Shown: in pieces, positions 21,485-31,361 of the stretch
How positions within the stretch are numbered: the first letter of the stretch is position 1
How the letters are laid out: the number at the start of each line of letters is the position of its first letter
Source: Bubalus kerabau
Lineage: Eukaryota > Chordata > Mammalia > Artiodactyla > Bovidae
Assembly (NCBI RefSeq): GCF_029407905.1
Contig: NC_073624.1
Span: forward strand, 1,500,501 to 1,564,500
Length of the DNA: 64,000 nucleotides
Reading direction: 5' to 3'
Made by a program: the position numbers and the translations under genes
The notes under the pieces: model-generated
Told to the model about the DNA's origin: nothing
Databases searched by the model: none
What the model saw: the letters and a program-made list of their open reading frames with translations, nothing else

Positions 21485-21665
21485 ACTAGATCATGCATCA
21501 GTTTTTAAATTGGGTACATATTGAAATGATAATATTGGATAATTGGAGTTGAAATGATAATAATTGGATAATTAGATTAAATGAAAGAGACGATTAAAAT
21601 ATAAATATGTCACCTGTTTCCCTCGCTGAATGTGACCAGCAGAAAATTTTAAATTATACAGTTGG
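21485..21665. promoter_or_regulatory. AT-rich island with a tandem 28-bp homeodomain-motif unit
   Basis: A 28-bp unit occurs twice in tandem at 21523-21550 and 21551-21578, each carrying GAAATGATAAT and TTGGATAATT cores, with one small indel and two substitutions. The surrounding 180 bp is very AT-rich (GATTAAATG, GATTAAAATATAAATATG, TTTAAATTATAC) and bounded by GC-rich DNA on both sides. It matches no known repeat. Dense TAAT/ATTA sites suggest a homeodomain-bound enhancer, but that is inference. Confidence 0.4.
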
Positions 21666-22771
21666 CCAGTAGCCCGGTCCCCTCGGACGGCGTGGGTCTC
21701 CCAGGCGGGGCCGGGCCCGTGGTGTCAGATTCGCGGGGGCTCTCATCTCTCACACTGAGACCCACAGCTTCTGATGTGCCCGGGTGACAAAGGGATGGGT
21801 GACCTGTCCCAACCATCTCCCATCTCCCGGGAAAGACGCGGAGGAAGCTTCCTTAAAGTCCTTGGACACAGAGGAGCAGGCACCCCAGAGAGTCTGCAAG
21901 CTGAGCCTGCAGGTGCTGTCTGAGCCCCAGGAATGTCAGACGGGGGGCTCCTCCAGGAGGAAGGCCCCACACAACTGCAAATCCAGCTTGGGCTGCCTCC
22001 ACGACGGAAGCCTTGTGCTCCAACCTCGTGGCACCGGCATCGAAGCTCACGGTCAGCTGGATGGAAGGAATAGGAGGACACGTGCCTCACAGACCCTGGT
22101 GCCTGCCGTGACTGCCCGCCGCGACGTGGGCCTGTGGAGCCAGGTTCAGGGGTGCCACCGTGACTGCCCGCAGTGACCTGGCCCTGCGGAGCCACAGTTT
22201 TGGGGGTGCACATGCTGCCCCTGCACTTACGCAGCCTTGGTCTTCCCAGGGTCTTGTCTGCACACCTGGGCCCCACTTTCCTGGCCTCAGATAAAGTCTT
22301 CTCAGATAAAGAGCTCCCTGCTCTGCACACCAGCTCTTACAAGCTCCAGCCCAGAAAGGACCCCATGCTCTGCCCATCTCAGCCCACAGAAGGAAGTAGA
22401 AGTCGCAGCCCGTGGAAGAGGGAAGGAACTCCTCTTCCTCAGAGCTGGCCGAGCGGTCTTGGGTGAGTAGAGAACCACCAGGGGCTCAGGGAGCAGGACG
22501 TGTCCCTTCACAGTTGCGCAGGTCCTCCAGCCGGGGAGGCAGAGGGCTGGGCCACACCTGGCTTGCGGTTTGGGCTTAATTCAACTGCGGTGAGAGCCCA
22601 GGTTATATTCTGATGACCTTTACCTGACAGCGATTTTTGCAGCAGCTTCTATAAAATAGCCATGGTGGTTGTCTGAGTTTCTGCATCCATCTCTGCAGAG
22701 TGGACTCTTGGTGCCTGGAGACTTAGATGGTTCTGACTTTGACAATGGACCTAGTGGGTTTGGACCTGGCA
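21666..22771. other. GC-rich single-copy DNA with a 52-bp tandem duplication
   Basis: Two adjacent related units at 22106-22157 and 22158-22209 both start CCGTGACTGCCCGC and share the GGAGCCA...GGGGTGC body. Nothing else recognised; the 195-codon antisense frame at 21743-22330 has no domain. Confidence 0.5.
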
Positions 22772-22780
22772 TCCAGTAAC

Positions 22781-22995
22781 TATGGGCTTCCCTGATGGCT
22801 CAGATGGTAAGGAGTCCACCTGCAATGCAAGAGACCTGAGTTCAATCCCTGGGTCAGGAAGATCCCCTGGAGGAGGAAATGGCAACCCACTCCAGTATTC
22901 TTGCCTGGAAAATTCCAAGGACAGAGGAGCCTGGCGGGCTATAGTCCATGGGGTCCCAAAGAGTCGGACAAAACTGAGCGATTAAACTTTCACTT
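22781..22995 (+). repeat. Bov-tA SINE
   Basis: Full-length: tRNA head (GGCTTCCCTGATGGCTCAGA, GTTCAATCCCTGGGTC) and BovA body ending AAAACTGAGCGATTAAACTTTC. Flanked by a perfect 9-bp target duplication, TCCAGTAAC, at 22772-22780 and 22996-23004. Confidence 0.95.
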
Positions 22996-23004
22996 TCCAG
23001 TAAC

Positions 23005-23324
23005 CATGGAGACTTTTGTCTTGGGACCCCACTTCCTGTCTGTAGAATGGACTTCTAGCAGCATCTCCTAGCAGGGCTCGGAGGACTCAGCCACGTGGTG
23101 CCCACAAGCCCCTGGGAACAGAGACAGACAGAGGTTGGTTCTTCTTTCCACGGATGCTTTAGAAACAGACCCACATGGCCAGGCTTCCCACTCCTGATGT
23201 CAGGAATGACTGTGGGAAAGGCAGGCTGGTCATCTGCAGATCCTTCCAGAGAGAGGATGGCATCTGAGCCCATGAAAGAAAATAAAGACCCAAAATCACC
23301 TCTGAAGTTAGGCGAACAGTAACA
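23005..23324. other. Single-copy DNA, nothing recognised
   Basis: Mixed composition between a SINE and an AT-rich island. No repeat or exon recognised. Confidence 0.45.
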
Positions 23325-23675
23325 GAGAAAGCAAATTAATGGTTTAAGGAAATGTTTAAAAATAGAAAACTAATAACTATTAATTTTAAAATAAATTAAT
23401 TAGGCAAGCTTGAAAGAATGCCATTTTTTCCTGAACTGTCAGCGATGAGGAACTGAGTGCCTCACAGATGACACTATAAATTTCGCTTATATTCTAGTGA
23501 TTAAGCCAAAGTGATTTATTGGAGTTTTATGAGGGCATTTTCCCTCTGTAACTTCAAACACAGACTGTATCAAAAGCGCCCACTTACTGCCATTATTCCA
23601 ACACTGGTCATATTCTGTTCTCTTATTTTGTGATTTATAACTTTGTTTTTCTCGAGATTCTAATCTTAACACTGT
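23325..23675. promoter_or_regulatory. AT-rich island, candidate conserved non-coding element
   Basis: About 350 bp with many homeodomain-type cores: GCAAATTAATGG, CTAATAACTATTAATTTT, AAATTAATTAGGC, GTGATTAAGCC, GTGATTTATTGG. It includes a clean TTAATTAG palindromic core near 23397. No repeat family recognised. Regulatory role inferred. Confidence 0.38.
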
Positions 23676-23679
23676 TGGT

Positions 23680-23815
23680 GTGCTGCGTGTGTTAAGTCGC
23701 CTCAGTCGTATCCAATTCTTCACGACCCCGTGGACTGTAGCCCGCCAGGCTCCTCTGTCCATGGGATTCTCCAGGCAAGAATTCAGGAGCAGGTTGCCAT
23801 GCCCTCCTCCAGGGT
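23680..23815 (-). repeat. BovA SINE unit
   Basis: One BovA body on the minus strand (CTCAGTCGTATCCAATTC, GACTGTAGCCCGCCAGGCTC, GGATTCTCCAGGCAAGAATT). There is no tRNA head, so it is monomeric or truncated. Confidence 0.88.
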
Positions 23816-24155
23816 ACACACAAAGATCTTTTTTAGGAAAAAAAATATTAATATGAGAAACAGTGACAGGTTGGAGAGGTGTTCTATTTGAGTGTGCGCG
23901 AGCGTGTGGCGCACCTGGGTTAGATGCTCTCTGCTGGCCGGATCTGCCCCGGACGGTGAGGAAGTCAGCCCCGCCCTCCGCCACCCCCAGCTCGATTAGT
24001 CACGCCCCTGACACTTAGCTACTGTCGTAAGGTCCGTCATTGCCAAGCTTGTTTCATCGTCACTCTACACGGAAGCACACTTTAATCCGTACGCCACTGG
24101 CATTTTTACCAAGTATTCTTCCTCCATCGGCTTGTTTGCTGTGGCCCAGCCATCA

Positions 24156-24437
24156 TTAGGAGAAGGCAATGCACCCCACTCCAGTCCTTTCACCTGGAAA
24201 ATCCCAAGGATGGAGGAGGAGCCTGGTAGGCTGCAGTCCATGGGGTCGCTAAGAGTCCGACACGACTGAGTGACTTCACTTTCACTTTTCCCTTTCATGC
24301 ATTGGAGAAGGAAATGGCAACCCACTCCAGTGTTCCTGCCTGGAGAATCCCAGGGACGGAGGAGCCTGGTGGGCTGCCGTCTATGGGGTTGCACAGAGTC
24401 GGACACGACTGAATCGACTTAGCAGCAGCAGCAGCAG
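24156..24437 (+). repeat. BOV-A2 SINE with (CAG)n tail
   Basis: Two BovA units joined by a short linker (ACTTTCACTTTTCCCTTTC), ending in an AGC/CAG run of about seven units. Target duplication CAGCCATCA lies at 24147-24155 and 24438-24446. Low divergence marks it as one of the younger insertions here. Confidence 0.95.
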
Positions 24438-24446
24438 CAGCCATCA

Positions 24447-25863
24447 GTTGGACCAAATGCCTCCCTGAGACATCTCATATCTCCTGAGCTTTTGTTTAGG
24501 TGTGACTTCATTCACTTTGAGCACACAGAATCCTTTCTCACATGTCCGTCTTCATATATAAAGAAACTTGGTTTTAGATAGACAATGCCCCATTCCCCAC
24601 TGACCCTCAGCAGGCTCGCTCCTGCGCCTACACGGGAGGGCATGGGGCAGGGGATGTGCCCAGCCCAGCAGACAGCGAGACCCAGAGTCTGAGCGGCAAT
24701 CTCTCAGCTCGTCCATCCCTTGCAGTTGGAGCCCATCTCTCTCCTGGTGAGATTTCATCCCAAAGTATGTGTTTCCAGCAGAAAGCAGAATCCATTGTGT
24801 ATTTCAGAATGACTGCGGTTGTCTTTACAGTTCAGGGAAGCTTTACTTTTCCGGACAAGAACCGCACTGCCTTTTTCCTGGAAGGTGCCCCAAGCAGACA
24901 GAGCAACCACGCCCTGTCCTTGGAGCTAACGTGCTCCCCCAGGAACTGGAATGTCCTCTCTCTCCCCGAGGGCGACGAGGTCACCAGTAGGCATCCTGTT
25001 CTTGGCTGTTCTGGGTCAGCCCGCTGCGGCGCACGTTCCCTTCTGATGGATGGGCTGGTTCTGTGCTTCAGGGGAAGATTTTTCTTCTGGTGTATCTTCG
25101 AGGGCACTTTTTTCACGTCGGGTATTGCGAATGGCCCACACGTGTTCCCCGACCGCTAGCCTCTCCAGGCGCTCAGCCCCACCTCACTGCCCTTTCGGTG
25201 CAGTTCTCTCCAAACAGAGCTCAGCCATGCCCTGTGTCAACAGCTTGCTTTTCTCACGGCTCTTCTATTCATCGCCGTTCTAATGGATATTCTGGTTTGC
25301 AAATTGTGGCACTTCTGTCTCGGTTCTTCTTCCGAGCTCACAAATCTTCATCATTTTCCTATAATTTTCTAATCATCTCATCTCGAGCTCATGTCCTGTG
25401 GAAACAGTGTTCTAATTAAGCCTTTAACTAATTCACAGAAAGCTTCCCTGCGTGGGCTCTTCTTTGCTCCAGTTCGCTTTTGTAAGTGTTTCTATTGTAT
25501 TTCTTTTCTCATGTTGTTGCCAATTTCTTTCTCTTTCTCCTCCTTCTTCCTCTTTTGCCAGTAAGTCCAAGCAGTTGCCAGACTGTCTTTTTCTCCTCTG
25601 ATCCTTCCTGAAAGTCAGGCTTCCCTGGACGATTTGTTCTCAGACAGTATAGCGGGACTTTCCTTGACCCCAGCTCACCGGAAGCCCATTTGCTTTTCCT
25701 TCTGGGAGATGGTTGGGCGGTTGGGTGCCTGCAGGTTTGTGCTGATGTTAGAGTAGACGGGGTTGTGGGGGAGGTGAAGGGTGATCCTCACAGGAGCACC
25801 TGCGCTCAGGTGGGGGTCGGAGATGCAGCCTTCCTCCTGTGAGATTTCTAACTAACTTCAGCC
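24447..25863. other. Single-copy DNA, nothing firmly recognised
   Basis: Moderately AT-rich, with a pyrimidine-rich stretch at 25480-25600 (TTTCTTTCTCTTTCTCCTCC). A 167-codon plus-strand frame at 24656-25159 has no recognised domain. An AT-rich part at 25300-25440 contains CCTATAATTTTCTAATCATC and CTAATTAAGCC. Confidence 0.4.
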
Positions 25864-26078
25864 GAGAAAGTGAGAGTGCTAGCCCCTCAGTCGTGTCCGA
25901 CTCTGTGACTCTGTGGACTGTAGTCCGCCAGGCTCCTCTGTCCGCGGGATTCTCCAGGCAGGAATGTGGGAGTGAGTAGCCATACCTTTCTCCAGGGACG
26001 CTCCTGAGCCAGGGATGAAACCTGGGTCTCCTGCATCGCAGGCGGATTCTTTACCGTCCGAGCCACCAGGGAAGCCCC
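25864..26078 (-). repeat. Bov-tA SINE
   Basis: Full-length minus-strand copy: tRNA head at the right (complement of TACCGTCCGAGCCACCAGGG), BovA end at the left (GAGAGTGCTAGCCCCTCAG). Confidence 0.93.
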
Positions 26079-26224
26079 ACTCCTCCAGCTACCTGGTATT
26101 TATTCTGTCTCCGTGAAGAAACCCCTCCCTGTTCAGCTGCAACACTTGGAAAATGGTGAGTCCTCAGTGGCGCCTCTGCCTCCACTGGAATCCTCCACGG
26201 AAGGGCAGCGTTTCTGTTCTCGAC

Positions 26225-26530
26225 AGTTTTTTAAAATTTACTTTTGATTGGAGGGTAGTTACTTCACAATGTTGTGTTGGTTTCTGCCGTGCCCCAGCAC
26301 GAATCAGCTGTGCGTGTACACGCACCCCTCCCTCCCAGCTCCCACCTCCCAGCTCCCACCCCTCCAGGTTTTCACAGAGCTCCAGGTTTGAGCTCCTTGC
26401 CTCATAGCAGATTCCCTCTGGCTATCTGTTTTTCATGCCATAATCTATACCTTTCCATGCTGCTCTCCTGATTCAGTCCACCCTCTCCTCCCCCCGCTGT
26501 GTCCACAGCTCTGTTCTCTGCATCTCCATC
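26225..26530 (-). repeat. Ruminant L1 3' UTR, left part
   Basis: A T-rich left edge (complement of a poly(A) tail) is followed by GGGTAGTTACTTCACAATG, TTGTGTTGGTTTCTGCCG and CTATCTGTTTTTCATGCC, the antisense of the common ruminant L1 3' UTR. At 26530 the element is cut by a BovB insertion and resumes at 28019. Confidence 0.82.
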
Positions 26531-28018
26531 TGTTGTTGTTCAGTCGCTCAGTCGTGTCCGACTCTCTGCGACCCCATGAACCACAGTATGCCAGGCCTCT
26601 CTGTCCATCACCAACTCCCGGAGCTTGCTCAAACTCATGTCCATTGAGTCGGTGATGCCATCCAACCATCTCATTGTCTGTCATCCCCTTCTTCTCCCGC
26701 CTTCAATCTTTTCCAGCATCAGGGTCTTTTCCACCGAGTCAGTCCTTTGCATCAGGAGGCCAAAGTATTGGAGCGTCAGTATCAGTGCTTCCAATAAATA
26801 TTCAGGGTTGATCTCCTTTAGGATTGATTGGTTTGATCTCCTTGCAGTTCAAGGGACTCCCAAGAGTCTTCTCCAGCACCACAGTTCAAAAGCATCAATT
26901 GTTCTGCGCTCAGACTTCTTTATGATCCAACTCTCACATCCATACGTGACCACTGGAAAAACCATAGCTTTGACTAGATGGACCTTTGTAGGCAAAGTAA
27001 TGTCTCTGCTTTTTAATATGCTGTCTAGGTTGGCTCAGACAGTACAGCGTCTGTCTACAAGGCAGGAGACCTGGGTTTGATCCCTGGGTTGGAAAGGTCC
27101 CCTGGAGAAGGAAATGCCAATCCACTCCCGGACTATTGCCTGGAAAATCCCATGGACAGAGGAGCCTAGAAGCCTACAGTCCATGGGGTCGCAAAGAGTC
27201 GGACACGACTGAGCGACTTCACTTTCTTTCTTTCTTTCTAGGTTAGTCATAGCTTTTCTTCTAAGGAGAAAGTGTTTTTTAATTTATGGTGTCACCATCT
27301 GCAGTGACCATCTGCAGTAATTTTGAACCCCAAGAACACAAAGTTTCTCACTGTTTCCACTGTTTCCCCATCTATTTCCCGTGAAGTGATGGGACCGGAT
27401 GCCATGATCTTAGTTTTTTGAATGCTGAGTTTTAAACCAGCTTTTTCACTCCTCTTTCACTTTCATCAAGAGGCTCTTTTAGTTCTTCTTTGCTTCCAGC
27501 CATAAGGGTGGTGTTATCTGCATATCTGAGGTTATTAATATTTCTCCTGGCAATCTTGATTCCAGCTTGTGCTTTACCCAGCCCGGATTTCTAAGCAAGG
27601 TGACAATATACAGCCTTGACGTACTCCTTTTCCTATTTGGAACCAGTCTGTTGTTCCATGTCCCGTTCTAACTGTTGCTTCCTGACCTGCACACAGGTTT
27701 CTCAAGAGGCAGGTCAGGTGGTCTGGTATTCCCATCTCTTGAAGAATTTTCCACAGTTTGTTGTGATCCACACAGTCAAAGGCTTTAGCATAGTCAATGA
27801 AGCTTTAGCATAGTCAATGAAGCAGAAGTAGATGTTTTTTTCTGGAATACCCTTGCTTTTTCAATGATCCAACGGATGTGGCAACTTTTCCTCTGGTTCC
27901 TCTGCCTTTTCTAAATCCAGCTTGGACATCTGGAAGTTCTCAGTTCATGTACTGTTGAAGCCTGACTTTGGGGATTTGGGGCCTGACCTTGCCCGCATGG
28001 GAAATGAGTGCAATAACA
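26531..28018 (-). repeat. BovB LINE, 5'-truncated, inserted in L1
   Basis: A minus-strand BovB of about 1.5 kb carrying the 3' tail (left) through part of the reverse transcriptase (right). The RT frame reads DHNKLWKILQEMG and DWFQIGKGVRQGCILSPCL, then loses the usual FNLYAEYIMRN segment by deletion. A perfect 20-bp tandem duplication at 27782-27821 breaks the frame further. A Bov-tA splits the element at 27032-27236. The L1 sequence CTCCAT flanks both ends, consistent with a short target duplication. Inactive. Confidence 0.93.
27032..27236 (+). repeat. Bov-tA SINE nested in BovB
   Basis: A tRNA head with GGCTCAGACAGTACAGCG and GGTTTGATCCCTGGGTTG, then a BovA body ending GACACGACTGAGCGACTTC and a TTTC-rich tail. 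The target duplication TCTAGGTT lies at 27024-27031 and 27237-27244. Its sequence belongs to the BovB host. Confidence 0.95.
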
Positions 28019-28145
28019 CCTCCATTGCTGCCCTGAAATCAGATTCACCAGACCCATCTTTACAGATCCCGTGCGTTGATAAACGGTATTTGTCTTTCTC
28101 TTTCTGACTTACTTGACTCTGTATGATAGGCTCCGGGTCACTGGG
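28019..28145 (-). repeat. Ruminant L1 3' UTR, right part
   Basis: CTCCATTGCTGCCCTGAAAT and GTATTTGTCTTTCTCTTTCT, GACTTACTTGACTCTGTATG continue the same L1 3' UTR interrupted at 26530. Sequence loses similarity to L1 after about 28141. Confidence 0.78.
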
Positions 28146-29511
28146 GGGTGCACGTGACTTTTTCTCTAGTAGTTCCAGCCTTCACTTTTCCTTGGGCTGT
28201 CTCCGCACTTCTGTCCACCTCTGTCCACATGTGGGAAAGTTCTGGGGTCGTGGACACTCTTTTCCCAGGACCAAGTCTGCTCGATGGGACAGTGTGGGAA
28301 AGTGTCAGGAGATACATCAGAATCTGTTACTTTGGGGCAGCCACGGATTTTCAAAATTCATTAAGTGCCTTGTGGGCCCCTTTTTCCCCTAATGCAGCGG
28401 CTAGAGTTTTGGAATAATTATATCATGCCAACCCTTCATTGCTTGGCTTTGCACCCCTGGTAACAGGCGCACCCCCGGCCCCATGACTGTGTGGTCCTCC
28501 TGGCTCAGCCCTCCCCTCCAGGCACCCTAGTAGAGCCCCGTGTGCCGCCCACCCCTTCCTGACATTTGCCTCCGCCCCGGACACCCCCAAGCTGCCGTCC
28601 ACATTCCTGGGCCAAACAGCCAGGTCCTTTAATTGGGCAGCAGCCGATCCTCTGTCCGCAACCTCAGATCCACTGCGACGCAGGCACTTTCAGGACCACG
28701 TGTTGAAACTTCCCCACCTCTGTTCCCAGGATCTGTTTTCGCCCCGTGAGACGGTGCCTCGTGAGGCTGGGGAACTGGGCCCCGACACCAGCCGCTGCTG
28801 GCGGTGGCTCCTCGGTCCGCCGGCGCATTTGTGAAACATCTCCAGGCAGAACTGGGGAGGATTAAATGAGTCAGTAGGTTTCAAACACCCGGCACAAAGC
28901 AGGTGATGAAAGAACCCGTGTCCCTACCTCTTCGGGCCCACAGCCCAGGAAGGCACCCCGCCTCTTCCAGCTCAGGAACAAGCGTTCCCCACGTTTGGAG
29001 CTGGTGCGGGCTCTGCTCCACGGCCCCCACCCTGAATTCTAGTCCTGCTCTGTCTGATTCTCCCAGTCTCTTGTCTGCTCCCTGGTAGACTGTTCTCCCT
29101 GGAGGAGAGGCCCGTGTTACACCCCCAAACACCTCTCCTGACTTGTGATGGGCCCCAGGAGACATACAGGACACGAGAGCCCGCTCAGGTCACCTGACTC
29201 CCCTGCATACACGCCCCACATGCAACAGTCCCACCGGTGGGGCTTAGAAGGGCTGAGAGATGCACACGCTCGCAGAGGACAGCCAGCAGGTCAGGACGCC
29301 CCGCCATCCCCACCACAGCCGCTCGGTGACCGTGTGGCCAGGCGTCCCACCAGGTCTGAGACAGGAGCGGAGTCAGGACCCCGCGGGGCAGCCGCTGCAG
29401 TTCTTGTCAGGACAGACGCTGGGGACACGGCCCTCGAGGGAGAGAAGTCAGGATGCTTGGATGTGGGCCAGCAGTTCAGAGAGGGCTTCCTGGGGAGGGA
29501 GGGGCTTTGGA
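28146..29511. other. GC-rich DNA with a small MIR fragment
   Basis: At 28855-28915 GGAGGATTAAATGAGTCAG and CCCGGCACAAAGCAGGTGA resemble the 3' half of MIR. Elsewhere nothing is recognised. A short AT-rich patch at 28400-28440 has GGAATAATTATATCATGCC. Confidence 0.42.
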
Positions 29512-29702
29512 GGTGACTTGGCTCAGCCGGAAAAGAATCTGCCTGCAATGCGGAGACCAGGGTTCCATCCCTGGGTTGGGAAGATTCCTGGAGAAGGGAA
29601 AGGCTACCCACTCTAGTATTCTGGCCTGGAGATTTCCATGGACTATACAGTCCATGGGGTCGCAAACAGTCAGACGCGACTGAACACCTTTCCCTTTCAT
29701 GG
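29512..29702 (+). repeat. Bov-tA SINE
   Basis: A shortened tRNA head (GACTTGGCTCAGCCGGAAAA, GGTTCCATCCCTGGGTTGG) and a BovA body with a small deletion near 29645. It ends GACGCGACTGAACACC. Confidence 0.9.
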
Positions 29703-29744
29703 ATTTGCGGCTCCAGTACATATTGGTGGGTCAGGTTCTCAACT

Positions 29745-29880
29745 TCCCTGGCTCAGTGTGTTCTCTGGTGACAGGTTGGTAACAACAGGCATCACTCCCC
29801 TCGAAGTTCGTTGGGAGCATCAGTTGAGGTAATCTAGGTAAAGCACCTGTGACCGGGCACAGAACTCAATATCTGCGTCA
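29745..29880 (+). repeat. MIR SINE 3' half
   Basis: GGTAACAACAGGCATCACTC, TGAGGTAATCTAGGTAAAGC and CGGGCACAGAACTCAATA track the MIR 3' half (GTAAAGCACTTAGAACAGTG, GGCACATAGTAAGC). Diverged, no clear ends. Confidence 0.5.
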
Positions 29881-29989
29881 TCTGGATGGGTGACGGGTGA
29901 TGCAGGAGAGAGAAATGATACAGGGGGAGAGCCGGACGAGAGGATGGATGGATGGGTGGATTTCTAGTTTAGGTAGGTCCCATACCAGG

Positions 29990-30720
29990 CAACAAGGAAG
30001 CAGTAATGTGTAAAAACGATGCAATCTCTATTCTCATGGAGTTTGCAGTATAGCAGGATAAGTAGACATTATTCAAATAACCACACAAGCAAATGTGGAC
30101 ATGAGGCTGTCCTGTCCGCAAGACAGCTTCACAGCTTTGTGAGGCTCCATTGCGGGGGACCTAACCTGGTCTGTGAGACCAGGAAGTGCCCCCAGACGGG
30201 ATGATTTGAGCCCCAAAGCGTGTGGACAGAAAGAAGGGACAGCATTTCCAGCTTATGTGGGGTGTCCCTGGGGTGGGTGCAGCAGGCAGAGCAAGGAGCG
30301 GGCTGAAGATGATTCCAGAGCTGCAGAGACGGGCGGATGTGGAACTGGCCAACCTGGTGCTCCTCGGACATGGAGCGGGTGAGGGTCTGGCAGGAGTCTG
30401 GCCCGGCGCCCAGGTTTCTGGCCTGGTCTACGGAGTGACCTTGGTGCTGTTCCCTGGGAGAGGGGAGACTCGGGAGCTGGGTTTGGGTGTGAGAGGGCTA
30501 GGCACCGTGAGACAGCCCCGAGGGGCTCCTGGGAAGGTGTGGAGCTCAGGGCAGGTGGGAAGGTCTGCATGTGGTCCACGCTCGAGGCTGCAGGGCCCGG
30601 TAAGGTCACTCAGAGAGGGCGTGGGAGACGGGAAGGACGAGATGGTCTCGTCACCCTGGAGAGCCTCCGTCACCCAGGGGCTGGCAGGAGAGGCAGGTCA
30701 GCCAGGGGCAGAAGGAGCCC
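29990..30720 (+). repeat. Ancient mammalian interspersed repeat, family not assigned
   Basis: Landmarks TCTCATGGAGTTTGCAGTAT, CATTATTCAAATAACCACAC, GGGGGACCTAACCTGGTCTG and TGATTTGAGCCCCAAAG follow a mammal-wide long repeat I recognise by pattern but cannot name. Looser similarity continues into GTGTGGAGCTCAGGGCAGG near 30536. The 270-codon frame at 30222-31034 overlaps this and is therefore not a gene. Confidence 0.4.
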
Positions 30721-31214
30721 AAGGAGCCGTTCAGAGGGACGGTGAAAGTTGTGGGGGGAGGGAGCTGGGGATGGCAGGGGGGACAGGCGGGGGGGCTGGG
30801 GTCATGGCTGCAGACGGGGAAGCAGGCAGAGAGGGTCCCGTGTCCGCTGCTCACGGACACAGACATGCATCCAAGCCGAGGCTCCTCCCCAGATGTGTGC
30901 TCTGGAGCCTTCTAGAAGCTCCCCAGCCACCCCGCTCTGCTCACTGTCAGGAGCACTCAGATGGGGCTTTTGCCCTGTGCAAAAACACTCTTTTCTTTGT
31001 GGCCCTTGAACCCTTCAGTCCTTGGGACACTTAGAGGATGCAACCTCAATGTCCTAGTGGTTCTGGAACCAATTAATACAGAATCCTGTGTCGTCTGTTG
31101 CTTACCGGCTCTTGGCCAAGGCTTTGAATGGGGGGTCTTGTTCATACATGTGCGGGCATGCGTGTGTTTTATTTCTCCTCTCAGCCAAATCACTCACTTG
31201 AAATCTGTATTTCA
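30721..31214. other. Single-copy DNA, nothing recognised
   Basis: G-rich part to about 30830, then ordinary composition with CCAATTAATACAG near 31070. No repeat or exon recognised. Confidence 0.45.
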
Positions 31215-31351
31215 GTGACTTCCCTGGTGGTCCAGTGACTAAGATGTTGTGCTCCCAATGCAGGGGGCCCAGGTTTGACCCCTGGTCGGGGAACTACATC
31301 CCCTGTGTGAAACTAAGACCCAGTGCAGCAAAAAAAAAAACCCCAAAAAAC
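31215..31351 (+). repeat. Short tRNA-derived SINE with A-rich tail
   Basis: The head GACTTCCCTGGTGGTCCAGT, AATGCAGGGGGCCCAGG and GACCCCTGGTCGGGG is typical of cetartiodactyl CHR-related SINEs. A short body leads to an A-rich tail with CCCC interruption. Perfect 10-bp target duplication CTGTATTTCA at 31205-31214 and 31352-31361. Confidence 0.93.
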
Positions 31352-31361
31352 CTGTATTTCA

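Noticed and set aside
30222..31034. 270-codon plus-strand frame
   Set aside because: It largely overlaps an ancient interspersed repeat and has no recognisable domain.
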